The translations under genes and the position numbers were made by a program. Shown here piece after piece: positions 25,001-33,355 of a DNA stretch of 64,000 nt; the stretch's first letter is position 1; each line of letters starts with the position of its first letter. This DNA comes from Phascolarctobacterium sp. GTDB lineage: Bacteria > Bacillota > Negativicutes > Acidaminococcales > Acidaminococcaceae. The stretch spans positions 310,001-374,000 of the forward strand of contig QAMT01000023.1 in assembly GCA_003150755.1 (NCBI GenBank). Direction: 5' to 3'. Under the pieces are notes generated by a model. That model was not told where the DNA came from, made no database searches, and saw only the letters and a list, made by a program, of their open reading frames with translations.

Positions 25001-25201
25001 TTAATAGTTGACCGGATTGTACCCAGTACCTCTATTGAGGTTTATCTTGAGGGAGTCACGCCCTTTGCGCTTGTTAAAGGTATCTTCAGTGCCGCCGTAT
25101 TGTGGACTTTCAGGTTCCTCTGCGGCGGTTGAAGGTACAAGCTGGGCGGCTGTGGTTGTTACCTGCGGCGTACTGATTTTCGGAGTTTTAAATACACAAA
25201 T
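25001..25201 (-). CDS. Small virion-type protein with ATT start, paralogue of the 7.3-like gene
   Basis: The frame has no ATG, GTG or TTG before its conserved part. From ATT 25201 it encodes 66 aa beginning (M)CVFKTPKISTPQV and ending KGRDSLKINLNRGTGYNPVNY. The CxxxxPK start, acidic/Thr middle and basic-then-GTG end repeat the plan of the 66-aa neighbour. GGGAGG lies ten bases before ATT. It follows the 63-aa gene by five bases. Confidence 0.65.
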   Translation of the reverse strand: MCVFKTPKISTPQVTTTAAQLVPSTAAEEPESPQYGGTEDTFNKRKGRDSLKINLNRGTGYNPVNY

Positions 25202-25206
25202 ACTTA

Positions 25207-25398
25207 TCAGGCCTCCCTTTTTGTTATACTCTCTAACCGGTTGATAACATCATAGACACCTTTCATGTAACCTATGTGTTCATCATTGTTCCTTACATGT
25301 GTGATACTTAATAGTAAGTTTGTGTTATAAACTTCTTTTAAATAATCAACAACTTGTATAGGTACTACCGGTATCTTTAATTCATCATCAAGTTGAAT
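25207..25398 (-). CDS. 63-aa protein with ATT start, T7 gene 6.5-7 region
   Basis: From ATT 25398, nine bases after a perfect AGGAGG, the frame reads (M)QLDDELKIPVVPIQVVDYLK...SITHVRNNDEHIGYMKGVYDVINRLESITKREA. The first ATG in frame is residue 45, so no conventional start exists. It is the first gene after the tandem phage promoters at 25454-25497. It is helical and charged, with no family recognised. Confidence 0.6.
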   Translation of the reverse strand: MQLDDELKIPVVPIQVVDYLKEVYNTNLLLSITHVRNNDEHIGYMKGVYDVINRLESITKREA

Positions 25399-25453
25399 TG
25401 TTAGTTACCTCCTGTTCTCTTTGAGTTACTTTTAGTTAAACACTCTTTCTCCA

Positions 25454-25497
25454 TTATGTGTGACAGTTAAGTAATGCTACTTATCTGTGACAGTTGT
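25454..25497 (-). promoter_or_regulatory. Tandem phage RNA polymerase promoters before the structural genes
   Basis: Plus-strand TTATGTGTGACAGTTAA (25454-25470) and TTATCTGTGACAGTTGT (25481-25497) are 27 bp apart, the same pitch as the pair at 4877-4917. On the transcribed strand the first reads TTAACTGTCACACATAATGG then AGAAAG. The second lies in the 3' end of the exonuclease gene. They would start late transcription. Confidence 0.65.
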
Positions 25498-26253
25498 TTC
25501 TGTGCGGACAGGTGTCCACATAATAGGTTCCTTCTTTTTGAAGTCATAATCAGATGCCCTGAGAATACGAGCGACTCTTGCTTGTAACAATGCGTCATCT
25601 TCAGTCAACCCTTTCTTCTCAAAGGCTTCCACAACGGTACCCCAATTCGGGGCGTCATGTAGAAGTTTATGTGCTGTAACACTACCAATACCCGGACAAC
25701 CTTTGTAGTTATCAGCGGTATCACCAATCAGTGTTTGGTAGAGATGGTTGTAGTCAGCTTCTTCTTTGCTGACCTCCATAAACTCATCCTGAATAAAGTT
25801 GTAGAATTTACCGGGAATACTTTTAAAATCCTTATCGCCACTAATAGCTACTGCATTAGCACCTTTCATAGTCATTAGAATACCAACACAATCGTCAGCT
25901 TCAAGTGAGGGTTTCAGGTAGGTTTTGTAGTTCTCATGTACCCACTTAACTACCTCATAGTACCCTAAAGGTTTCCTCTTGTTAGCACGGTTAGCCTTGT
26001 ATGTAGGCAAGAGCTTTTTGCGGAAGTTTTCTTTTGGGTCTGAGAAACACATAAGGATTTCATATTCACCTACATATTTATAGTGGTGAAGCACTTTGTC
26101 AGTTATGCTTTGCACAAGGTCATCAATAAGTGCTTCAGCCTCAGTGTGTTCACTGTGAAGGGTACTGAAACCATCGTACCATTCAATCTCTTTTTCAACG
26201 GCAGCACATGACCGAAACACAATCATGTCTGCATCAAATATCAATGTAAGTAT
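25477..26253 (-). CDS. 5'-3' exonuclease, T7 gp6 / FEN-like, ATA start
   Basis: The protein is 258 aa from ATA 26253. Metal-binding motifs: LIFDADMIVFRS near the start, LEADDCVG (about 124-131), SGDKDFKSIPG (about 141-151) and IGDTADNYKGCPGIG (about 176-190). It removes RNA primers, degrades host DNA and aids recombination. The ATA overlaps the ligase stop as TAATA, mirroring the TAATG overlaps elsewhere, and GGAGG lies ten bases upstream. TTG 26244 is 19 bases from that site. Confidence 0.9.
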   Translation of the reverse strand: MLTLIFDADMIVFRSCAAVEKEIEWYDGFSTLHSEHTEAEALIDDLVQSITDKVLHHYKYVGEYEILMCFSDPKENFRKKLLPTYKANRANKRKPLGYYEVVKWVHENYKTYLKPSLEADDCVGILMTMKGANAVAISGDKDFKSIPGKFYNFIQDEFMEVSKEEADYNHLYQTLIGDTADNYKGCPGIGSVTAHKLLHDAPNWGTVVEAFEKKGLTEDDALLQARVARILRASDYDFKKKEPIMWTPVRTETTVTDK

Positions 26254-27185
26254 TAAAAATCACCCTCCAATTTGTCATAGCGTATTCCTTTGAAACGTGG
26301 TTCACGGAGTACACCATTCTTACTTTCGGCCATAGCATCCACCTGTACAATCTTGTGCATAATGTCATCACCAAGGCCTAAAAAGGCAGGAGTAGGCGAC
26401 CATATTCTTCGCTGCTCATCAGTGAGGCCTGAGCCTACTGTTACTGTCTTACCGTCCTTAAAACGGCAGATAAGGGCACCGAGCATACCTTCATACTTAC
26501 CGTGGCCGGGTTGTAGAGCTACAACCTCAAGGTCATACGATACACCTTGTTTGTATTTAACCATTGTCCAGTCACGCTTACCGGGAGCATAGAGGCCATC
26601 AGCGTAACGCACGATAGCACCTTCGCCGCCTGCGTTCCATATCTTCTGTGCAAAGTCATCCACTTCTTCTTGTGTATGTACAAGGTATTGAGGAATAATC
26701 TTACACCAATGTAGCTCCTGCCATTCGATACGAGAGAGTAGCTTTAATCGCTGTTCATAGGTGAATATTGGTGCCCTATCTTCCAAAAAGTCACTATGAG
26801 TCAACGCATCGTGAATATAGGCTTTGACTTCTGTGTGCTGCTTTTTGGTATCTCGGCACCACCCACTAATGACTGGCTGTTCGATACCGGGAGCATAGGC
26901 CTCAAAAATAATAAAAGCCGTGGCGTTCTTTTCATAAATACTCCACAGCTCCGGTTTAAGATGTTCAAGGCTTTTGTATTCCTCACCTGTTCGTGAGAAG
27001 ATATGCACCGCTGGTACATCGCCCTCAAAGCAACAATGTGCCAACGCATAGACACCATCAAGTTTCTCTGAGATATATGCAGGGAACTTGAGGGTACCTT
27101 TGAGTTTATCAGCGGATAAGCATAGCTGTACAAAATGCTTTTTATCACGGCCACATAGTTTTAGAATATCTTCATTACTTGCCAT
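26253..27185 (-). CDS. ATP-dependent DNA ligase
   Basis: The 310-aa protein (T7 gp1.3 is 359) has the adenylation motif I KLDGVYAL (about residues 42-49), motif IV GEGAIVRYADG and motif V DWTMVKYKQG. A C-terminal OB-fold region contains DGKTVTVGSGLTDEQR. It seals nicks during replication. T7 places ligase directly after the polymerase, here it sits next to the exonuclease. AGGAGG lies upstream of ATG. Confidence 0.9.
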   Translation of the reverse strand: MASNEDILKLCGRDKKHFVQLCLSADKLKGTLKFPAYISEKLDGVYALAHCCFEGDVPAVHIFSRTGEEYKSLEHLKPELWSIYEKNATAFIIFEAYAPGIEQPVISGWCRDTKKQHTEVKAYIHDALTHSDFLEDRAPIFTYEQRLKLLSRIEWQELHWCKIIPQYLVHTQEEVDDFAQKIWNAGGEGAIVRYADGLYAPGKRDWTMVKYKQGVSYDLEVVALQPGHGKYEGMLGALICRFKDGKTVTVGSGLTDEQRRIWSPTPAFLGLGDDIMHKIVQVDAMAESKNGVLREPRFKGIRYDKLEGDF

Positions 27186-27417
27186 CCTTTACCTCCTCAT
27201 AGAGGCCACAGCGACAAGCTCCATATACCCTCATGTACTTACAGGGGCATATAGTATCAGGTGTTCGGTTAGGTTGACATGGACAGTACATAGCACCGTG
27301 TTGTGTCACCTGCGCTAAGAATTTATCAGATAAGACATCTGCTCTTTCTTCATTCCTGATTTTGTAGCCATGCTCTTTGGCTATTGCTTTTATTTTATTT
27401 TTATAAAATGGAGTCAA
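27175..27417 (-). CDS. Ferredoxin-thioredoxin reductase catalytic-chain-like protein
   Basis: The 80-aa protein has YCPC, nine residues, CPC, eight residues, CRCGLY. Ferredoxin-thioredoxin reductase beta chains have CPC-x16-CPC-x8-CHC, where these cysteines bind a 4Fe-4S cluster and form the redox disulfide. The second spacing matches, the first is shorter. It could pass electrons to a thioredoxin-like partner or to ribonucleotide reductase. TTG start, overlapping the ThyX stop by four bases, since an in-frame stop lies two codons upstream. Confidence 0.72.
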   Translation of the reverse strand: MTPFYKNKIKAIAKEHGYKIRNEERADVLSDKFLAQVTQHGAMYCPCQPNRTPDTICPCKYMRVYGACRCGLYEEVKDGK

Positions 27418-27998
27418 TGTTTAAAGCTACAACTCCTTTCTGTGCAAGTCGCACAATTTAAAAAACTCCTGTCAAATATTTCAGGAGCAGCTTTGGCAAG
27501 TTCTTTGTGTATCAGCTCTGCAAGTTCTCTGTGTTCCGGCATAGCTCTTTTACACAACCTTTTTGGAAGGTACTCATACCACGCACGGAAATTACCGGTA
27601 ACAACAATATCCGTCATGGCACCTTGAGGCAACCAATAGGCGGCATCCTGTTCATCCATACCCTCCTCAAGGTTATCTAAATAAGTATCAAAGCAGTCAC
27701 AGTCCATAGCGGATATAACTTCTTTACGAGTCGGTATATAGATTTCATCAAAGCAGCTACCTCTTGCTGACTTGCAGGTGAAGCTGAGATGCCTGTGTCG
27801 GGTTAGCTGACCTAAGACACGAACAGAGCATTTAACTTCAAAGGAAGCATAGCAGTGTTCGAGTATGGAAAGATGCCCGCTTTTCAGTATAGCTGCGACA
27901 CCTTTTGAGGACACATTGTTACCATAAGGTTTACTGCAAGCTGTCCTGAGTAACTCCATGTAGTCAGGAGTGTAGGAAATTAGTCTTGCTTTTGGCAT
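27414..27998 (-). CDS. thyX: Flavin-dependent thymidylate synthase
   Basis: The 194-aa protein has the ThyX signature RHRHLSFTCKSAR (RHRx7S-like, about residues 70-82), which binds FAD and dUMP. It makes dTMP with methylenetetrahydrofolate and reduced flavin. The start at ATG 27998 is chosen over 28022 because AAGGAGG lies seven bases upstream. The first residues overlap the end of the 3D-domain gene. Confidence 0.9.
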   Translation of the reverse strand: MPKARLISYTPDYMELLRTACSKPYGNNVSSKGVAAILKSGHLSILEHCYASFEVKCSVRVLGQLTRHRHLSFTCKSARGSCFDEIYIPTRKEVISAMDCDCFDTYLDNLEEGMDEQDAAYWLPQGAMTDIVVTGNFRAWYEYLPKRLCKRAMPEHRELAELIHKELAKAAPEIFDRSFLNCATCTERSCSFKH

Positions 27999-28314
27999 TA
28001 CTTTCCTCCTTCTTATTTTCAATTACTTGAACAACTTTAACCTGCCTGCCGAACTTGTAGGCATCTTCTTTGTTGTTCATGTAGATGTCAATTCTGTTTT
28101 TATAACCGCCACCAAAGCGGTCATCCACGGTGTATGTGTGGCCATCAATGATAACCTTAGTACCAAAAGGTAAGTCATCCGCCGCCACAGTGCGCCCCTG
28201 CGTAGCCTTAACGCCACTTGCAGTAATACCATCAGTTTTACCACATTCATCATAGGAGGCTGTATAGGCCGTGCAGGTGACAATGAGTAGCAAAGGTATC
28301 ACTGAGTCAAACAT
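27964..28314 (-). CDS. 3D-domain (MltA-like barrel) secreted protein
   Basis: The 116-aa protein begins with a hydrophobic N terminus FDSVIPLLLIVTCTAY, probably a signal peptide or anchor, then TASYDECGKTDGITASG, TVAADDLPFGTKVIIDGHTYTVDDRFG and the final acidic signature RIDIYMNNKEDAYKFGRQ, the 3D domain found in lytic transglycosylases and YabE/YuiC-type proteins. It probably acts on peptidoglycan. Its place among nucleotide genes is odd. The ATG overlaps the methylase stop. Confidence 0.75.
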   Translation of the reverse strand: MFDSVIPLLLIVTCTAYTASYDECGKTDGITASGVKATQGRTVAADDLPFGTKVIIDGHTYTVDDRFGGGYKNRIDIYMNNKEDAYKFGRQVKVVQVIENKKEESNAKSKTNFLHS

Positions 28315-29524
28315 CTTTTAATAAATTTTTGAAGATATAATACAAAACATCCACCACGATACTATTACCAGCCATTTTGTAGAGCTGAGTATCAGAGATA
28401 TTATTTTGTTTTAATACATCAATGTCCTTATCTTCAAAACCCATTAAGCGGAAGCACTCTTTTGGTGTTAACTTACGGATAGATGTTTTACGTGCAGAGT
28501 CTAATTGTACTGCATTTACAGTACCGTGATTTTCTTTAACTGTTGGTGCTATACCTTCAGCATCTAAGACACGGCTGGCTTCGTGACATGAAGGTTGATA
28601 ATAACCAACAACTTTAATATTAGAGTCTACTTCATACAAACCTGTTTTAGCACCCAAGCCTCCTGCACAACTCTTAATGGTTACAGCCAGGCCTTCTGAG
28701 TCATACACCCTTTTAGCCTGTGATTGATTGCTGGTAAGTTCTTTGACTTTGATAAAGTTATCATCCATTCTAATACCAGCTTTTGTTGTAATGGTCTTAG
28801 CTACAACTTCTGTATTACTTATAGGTTTAAAAGAGAAACCATTTCCTTTTTCCTTGTTCTTTTTCATATTTTCGTAGAAATAATTAACAAGTCTTTCGGA
28901 TAAGAAATACTTAGAGTCCACCTCTTTTTCCATTAAGTCCTTTAAAGTTTTCTGTAAAGGAATTGGTTCAGGAAAATCAAAAGAGCCTTTATCAATATCT
29001 TTTCTTATAGACACGATAAAGACTCTCTCTCTCTTTTGAGGTACACCGTAGTCAGCGGCGTTTAGAACTTTCCAATAATTGTTATAACCAAGTTCTTCCA
29101 GGCATTTCAAAATGTACTCAAATTCCAGTTTGAATTTTTTACCTGTTAGATTTTTCACATTTTCGCAGATAGCATATTTAGGTTTAACTTCTTCAATGAT
29201 ATGCAAAGCATCGAACACTAATCCGCTTCGTGTTTTCACACCATCTGCTTCTAACCCTCTTTGTTTACCTGCGATTGAAATATCCTGACAAGGAAAACCA
29301 TAAGTTATCATATCAATACCTTTTGGTAACTTAGCACAATCAATTTGTGTGACATCAACCAGGTTCATACTTTCAGGTACTTTGTGAATTAAAGAGTATG
29401 CCTTACTGGCAAATTTATCAATCTCACAATAATTTACTAATTCATACTTCTTTCCTAAGCGGTTTAATGCTTTTTCAAAAGCACCTATACCGCTAAACAA
29501 CGATAATAATTTAATGGCAGTCAC
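28307..29524 (-). CDS. DNA (cytosine-5) methyltransferase
   Basis: The 405-aa protein has motif I LSLFSGIGAFEKAL, motif IV GFPCQDISIAG with the catalytic Cys, motif VI ENVKNL, motif VIII PQKRERVFIVS, then ECFRLMGF and motif X MAGNSIVVDV. It modifies phage DNA, probably against host restriction. No restriction enzyme lies nearby. The target site cannot be told. GTG 29524 is preferred because GGAGG lies eight bases upstream. It overlaps the DNA polymerase end by 14 bases. Its base composition is more AT-rich than its neighbours, hinting at separate acquisition. Confidence 0.9.
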   Translation of the reverse strand: MTAIKLLSLFSGIGAFEKALNRLGKKYELVNYCEIDKFASKAYSLIHKVPESMNLVDVTQIDCAKLPKGIDMITYGFPCQDISIAGKQRGLEADGVKTRSGLVFDALHIIEEVKPKYAICENVKNLTGKKFKLEFEYILKCLEELGYNNYWKVLNAADYGVPQKRERVFIVSIRKDIDKGSFDFPEPIPLQKTLKDLMEKEVDSKYFLSERLVNYFYENMKKNKEKGNGFSFKPISNTEVVAKTITTKAGIRMDDNFIKVKELTSNQSQAKRVYDSEGLAVTIKSCAGGLGAKTGLYEVDSNIKVVGYYQPSCHEASRVLDAEGIAPTVKENHGTVNAVQLDSARKTSIRKLTPKECFRLMGFEDKDIDVLKQNNISDTQLYKMAGNSIVVDVLYYIFKNLLKDV

Positions 29525-31391
29525 ACCAGTTTCCTCCAATTTTTCCTTCGGTGTCGAGCTGAACACGAAAATGAAATATCTCCTGTGCATCCCTCATAGC
29601 GTTCTGAGCTTCACGGACAACAATCTCCGCTATCTCCTGTGTACGGCAGGCACACTGAAATTCATCATGTATCCACGCCATAAACTGAAAGTCCTTACCG
29701 TGGTCAAGGCCTAAAGCTATCAGGCGTTCTTCAGCTCTGATAATCCACAGTTTACATATCAATGCACCTGCGGATTGAAGTAATGTATTAAGTGCGCTAT
29801 GAATACTACGCACATGAAGTGGGCGGCCATCAAGTCCTTTCAGGTACCTTCTGCGCCACTTTGTTATCTGTCCGTGCAACCCTCGTTTTTCTACCAATGT
29901 ATTCTCAATGGCAGCACGGAGTTGTGCAAGGGCAGGAGTCTGTGCTAAAAACTTTTTCTTTAATCGTTTACCGTCAGCGGCATCACCGCCAACAATCTTA
30001 CCAATCTTTTCATCACCGGCACCATATAAGAACGCATAGATGAATGTCTTTGCCTGATTGCGTTCCGGCAACCCAGCAGCTATCTGATTGGCTGTATGAA
30101 TATCACCATGTACCACCTCATGTGCATACGCACCGTGGTCATAAGGGTACATAAAATGTGCAAGGCAACGAAGCTCAAGGCCACAGGCATCAATACCTGC
30201 CTGTACCCAACCGTCAGGTACCTTAAACAGACTTCTGCACTCTTTACCGTATGGTGTACCAACACGGGGCACCTGTGCTACATTCGGGTTAGCATGAGTA
30301 GCCCTGCCGGTAACAGCACCACAAGGATTTACAGAGCCATGTATTTTACCGTCAGGCCATACCATCTTGAGCCACGCATATCTGCCATCTGCTAACTGGC
30401 CGAGGCGTTTATTCAACATAAGGTATTCTTCGAGTAGTCCTGCCATTGAGCGTACTTCATCACTGGCGGCAGGGTCACTCTTAATAAACCTGAAAGTAAT
30501 ATCATCAATCTTCAAGCGTTCATCTTCATACAGTTCTTCATTGTCCGGTGTGTAACCATAGTGTACCTTGAGCAGCCATTCAATTTGCTGACGGCTATTC
30601 GGATTAAAGTCTTTGTACTTTTGGACTGGTACACCGGCTACATAGCCAAGGCGTTTATTATCCCTTTTCGGTACAAAGATTTTATCAGGTACCTGCGGTA
30701 CAACCTTTCGGAGAGCTGCGTCAAGGTTAGCTACCTTACCACGCAGTTCAGCCTCAAGCTGCTGTGCTGCCAACACATCAAAAGTAAAACCGTTACGCTC
30801 CTGCTGAGCCATCAGCCATTGTGCTTTATGCTCAAGTACAAGAGAGGGAACCGGGTAAGATTTATTGTGTTCGGTCAGCCATTTGTATAGCTTCTCAGTA
30901 ACAACAACATCCTGTTCGTTGTACTTCAACATCTCCTCTGAGAACTCTGCCCAAGCGTTCTCCGTTTCTTCACCATAGGTACCCTTTAAGGTACCCAAGC
31001 GGTACCCCCAAGCCTTGAGGGTCTGAGAGCCACGAAGTTTAGCTGGCAACCTCCCGGTACGGATAAGGCCGAAGTCACGCTCACCAATGTCACCATACAT
31101 CAAACGGCACATGACAAGCGTGTCCATTACCTGTTTACGGTACTCACGAGGTACCTTAAAGTCAGGATAGAGTTTTTCAAGAACAGGAATATCATAGTTG
31201 ATGATGTTGTGTCCAACGATTGTGCCACCCTTTTGGAGGACATCAAGGAGCTTTAAGGCACCCTGATGTACCCCATCAGCATGGCGATAGTGGAGGATTA
31301 CATTGCCATCATCTATCTTGATAACCATACAATGAGCTGCCGTAACATCACGATAAAGCCCATTGGTTTCAATATCAAAGTAAGCTATCAT
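29511..31391 (-). CDS. DNA polymerase, family A (T7 gp5-like)
   Basis: The 626-aa protein carries the 3'-5' exonuclease motifs YFDIETNGL (residues 4-12), GHNIINYDIPVL and YNEQDVVVTEKLY in the first 170 residues, and polymerase motifs A (QAGIDACGLELRCLAHF), B (QAKTFIYAFLYGAGDEKIG) and C (AWIHDEFQ). It is 78 residues shorter than T7 gp5, so the thioredoxin-binding insertion may be reduced. The C terminus ends WCDCH, as in T7 polymerase. Confidence 0.93.
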   Translation of the reverse strand: MIAYFDIETNGLYRDVTAAHCMVIKIDDGNVILHYRHADGVHQGALKLLDVLQKGGTIVGHNIINYDIPVLEKLYPDFKVPREYRKQVMDTLVMCRLMYGDIGERDFGLIRTGRLPAKLRGSQTLKAWGYRLGTLKGTYGEETENAWAEFSEEMLKYNEQDVVVTEKLYKWLTEHNKSYPVPSLVLEHKAQWLMAQQERNGFTFDVLAAQQLEAELRGKVANLDAALRKVVPQVPDKIFVPKRDNKRLGYVAGVPVQKYKDFNPNSRQQIEWLLKVHYGYTPDNEELYEDERLKIDDITFRFIKSDPAASDEVRSMAGLLEEYLMLNKRLGQLADGRYAWLKMVWPDGKIHGSVNPCGAVTGRATHANPNVAQVPRVGTPYGKECRSLFKVPDGWVQAGIDACGLELRCLAHFMYPYDHGAYAHEVVHGDIHTANQIAAGLPERNQAKTFIYAFLYGAGDEKIGKIVGGDAADGKRLKKKFLAQTPALAQLRAAIENTLVEKRGLHGQITKWRRRYLKGLDGRPLHVRSIHSALNTLLQSAGALICKLWIIRAEERLIALGLDHGKDFQFMAWIHDEFQCACRTQEIAEIVVREAQNAMRDAQEIFHFRVQLDTEGKIGGNWCDCH

Positions 31392-31536
31392 ACTTAGCCT
31401 TGTGTTCTTCGATTTCTTTATCAGTTTTTACGCACATGTACTCCAAGTTAGTTTTGGTCTTTTCAAGGCCTTTGAGTTTAGATTTAGCAAGTTTAGCTGC
31501 CCATTCCATAAACAGTTTGGACAGGCGAATACAAAT
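31375..31536 (-). CDS. 53-aa coiled-coil protein with probable ATT start
   Basis: The frame runs from ATT 31536, one base after the nrdD stop, to TGA 31375 inside the polymerase start. It reads (M)CIRLSKLFMEWAAKLAKSKLKGLEKTKTNLEYMCVKTDKEIEEHKAKYDSLL, a charged heptad-like helix. There is no Shine-Dalgarno at the ATT, so it would depend on coupling. ATG at residue 10 is the alternative. Function unknown. Confidence 0.5.
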   Translation of the reverse strand: MCIRLSKLFMEWAAKLAKSKLKGLEKTKTNLEYMCVKTDKEIEEHKAKYDSLL

Positions 31537-31537
31537 A

Positions 31538-33349
31538 TCAATCACTGTCTTTTAGTCCTTTCATATAATGTCGTAGTCCTGCTTCCTTTTGGCGACCCAC
31601 GGAGAACGAGCTGATAGGTTTAAGATAACCTATGACTCGTGTACCGTAGTCAAGATTTTTACTGCCACAACTATGACAGCAATCATAACGGGTCACAGGG
31701 TCAATAGCTCCACAGTCTTTGCAGATTGTACAGAGTACATTGGTTGTCCAGTAAGGTACACCATATTTGCAAGCAATACGAATGAGTTCCTTTGCCTGCT
31801 TGAGTGTCGGAAGCTGCTCAAGGTTTAAGTGACAAGCGGCACCACCATCAAGGTACTGTGATACTTCTTCAGAGTGTGCCTCAAGTCTGTCTAAGATAGT
31901 CAAGGTGTTATCCTCAACCGCATAAAAGTAGCTGTTGTAGCAGTCACGAGGTACAGCATAGCCGTCCTCTTTATCCCACTTAGCATTTTTGATACCAAGG
32001 TTCTCAGCCGGTACAAACTCAGTATTAAAGCGCATACCATAGAAGGTACGTGCCACTTTGTTAGACTCTTTGATTACAGCAAGGATAAGGCACAGTCTTT
32101 TACGCTGTTCCTTTTTGGTACCTCCTGCAAACTCTAAGGCCTCAATGGCACCGTTAATACCAATCGTGCCATACTGTTTGTCAAGCGAGATGTACCCGGC
32201 AGAATAGCTGGGCAATAAACCTGCTGCAATGTACTCAGAAATGATAGAGTGAAACGCACTCAGGTATTTATGAATACGTTCTACAATGCTATCCAAAAGA
32301 TAGTAACTATCCTCTGTTGCTGTGTACTCTTGCACAATACGGTTCAGGTTCATAGTGATAACCTGAAAGCTACCTGTTGATACACCACCGGCACCCAATG
32401 TGTAGCTGAAGGTATTATCAGCCAGCTCATTGCGCAGGCGGCAACATGAAGATAAACTGTCTGCGGATGTGCTTTCGTAGTGAAAGAAGCTGAGGCCTTT
32501 GCTCATCTCAAAAGCAAGCAGGTGTTCAAAGTCTTTATCAATAGGCATTTTGGTTTCTTTATCTACAAGGTAAGCTGCTGTGAGTACCGGGAAGGTCAGA
32601 AGCTCTTTGCGGCGTTCTTTCCTAAACCATTCCATGAATAGATGCTGAAGGTCACGGACGCTGTTATAATCAGGCTGTGAACCGTCAGGGAAATAGAACT
32701 CATCAAACATTGCCTTGAAATAATTTTCATCAAATACCGAGATATTCCAAAAGACAGACTGCGCTCCACGTGCGGCGGCAGGCTGGTTCATAGCGTACAC
32801 AACGCCCTGAAGCTCCTGCTGTACCTCTTTGGAATGTGTGAGCAGATAGTCTTTGCCGTAGGTTTTCTTTGCGAAGTAGTCAAAGTACATCAGAAATTCT
32901 ACCGTGGCTACTGCACCTGCAAAGTCAGATGCTACCTGATATACAAGGTTTACGAAGCTACCACAAAAAGATTGCAGGTTCTTCGGTGCCTTGCTGGTAC
33001 CTCCAAGGTTCTTTGTGCCCTCCATGAGGAACGGATAAAGGGTAATAGAGGCACAATAAGGCCTGAGGCTTGTTTCATCATGAATGTAGATGATGTGTTC
33101 CTCAATATCCCTTTTGTAGCATTTGGCAAGTTCTTCACCGTACATTTCCTTGAGGCGTTCTGATACAATCGCTCTGTTTACCTGAATGAACTCAGGTTTC
33201 CAAAGTTCAGCTTCAAGGACAGCAAGGGTCTTATTGGTAACATTGGCATTACTGTCTACCTTACTACCACTTGCCGGGTTAATGGCGTTAATAAAATCTT
33301 TGATAAAAGTTTTCTTATCATTTAATAGTGGTTGCGATAATTCGTTTAT
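31538..33349 (-). CDS. nrdD: Anaerobic ribonucleoside-triphosphate reductase, ATA start
   Basis: The protein is 603 aa from ATA 33349 (T4 NrdD is 605 aa). The ATA has GGAG nine bases upstream, inside the nrdG end. The first conventional ATG (33145) would delete 68 family-typical residues. The frame from ATA reads (M)NELSQPLLNDKK and then NPASGSKVDSNANV. A C-terminal zinc site CTICKDCG...CCHSCG is followed by the glycyl-radical loop RVIGYLKPISSFSVGRQKE. It reduces NTPs to dNTPs without oxygen. Confidence 0.92.
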   Translation of the reverse strand: MNELSQPLLNDKKTFIKDFINAINPASGSKVDSNANVTNKTLAVLEAELWKPEFIQVNRAIVSERLKEMYGEELAKCYKRDIEEHIIYIHDETSLRPYCASITLYPFLMEGTKNLGGTSKAPKNLQSFCGSFVNLVYQVASDFAGAVATVEFLMYFDYFAKKTYGKDYLLTHSKEVQQELQGVVYAMNQPAAARGAQSVFWNISVFDENYFKAMFDEFYFPDGSQPDYNSVRDLQHLFMEWFRKERRKELLTFPVLTAAYLVDKETKMPIDKDFEHLLAFEMSKGLSFFHYESTSADSLSSCCRLRNELADNTFSYTLGAGGVSTGSFQVITMNLNRIVQEYTATEDSYYLLDSIVERIHKYLSAFHSIISEYIAAGLLPSYSAGYISLDKQYGTIGINGAIEALEFAGGTKKEQRKRLCLILAVIKESNKVARTFYGMRFNTEFVPAENLGIKNAKWDKEDGYAVPRDCYNSYFYAVEDNTLTILDRLEAHSEEVSQYLDGGAACHLNLEQLPTLKQAKELIRIACKYGVPYWTTNVLCTICKDCGAIDPVTRYDCCHSCGSKNLDYGTRVIGYLKPISSFSVGRQKEAGLRHYMKGLKDSD

Positions 33350-33355
33350 TAAATG

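Noticed and set aside
25291..25310. Additional phage promoter (TTAAGTATCACACATGTAAG on the minus strand)
   Set aside because: It keeps part of the core but has two changes, lies inside the coding frame 25207-25398 and breaks the pattern seen in the others. Kept only as a possible weak site.
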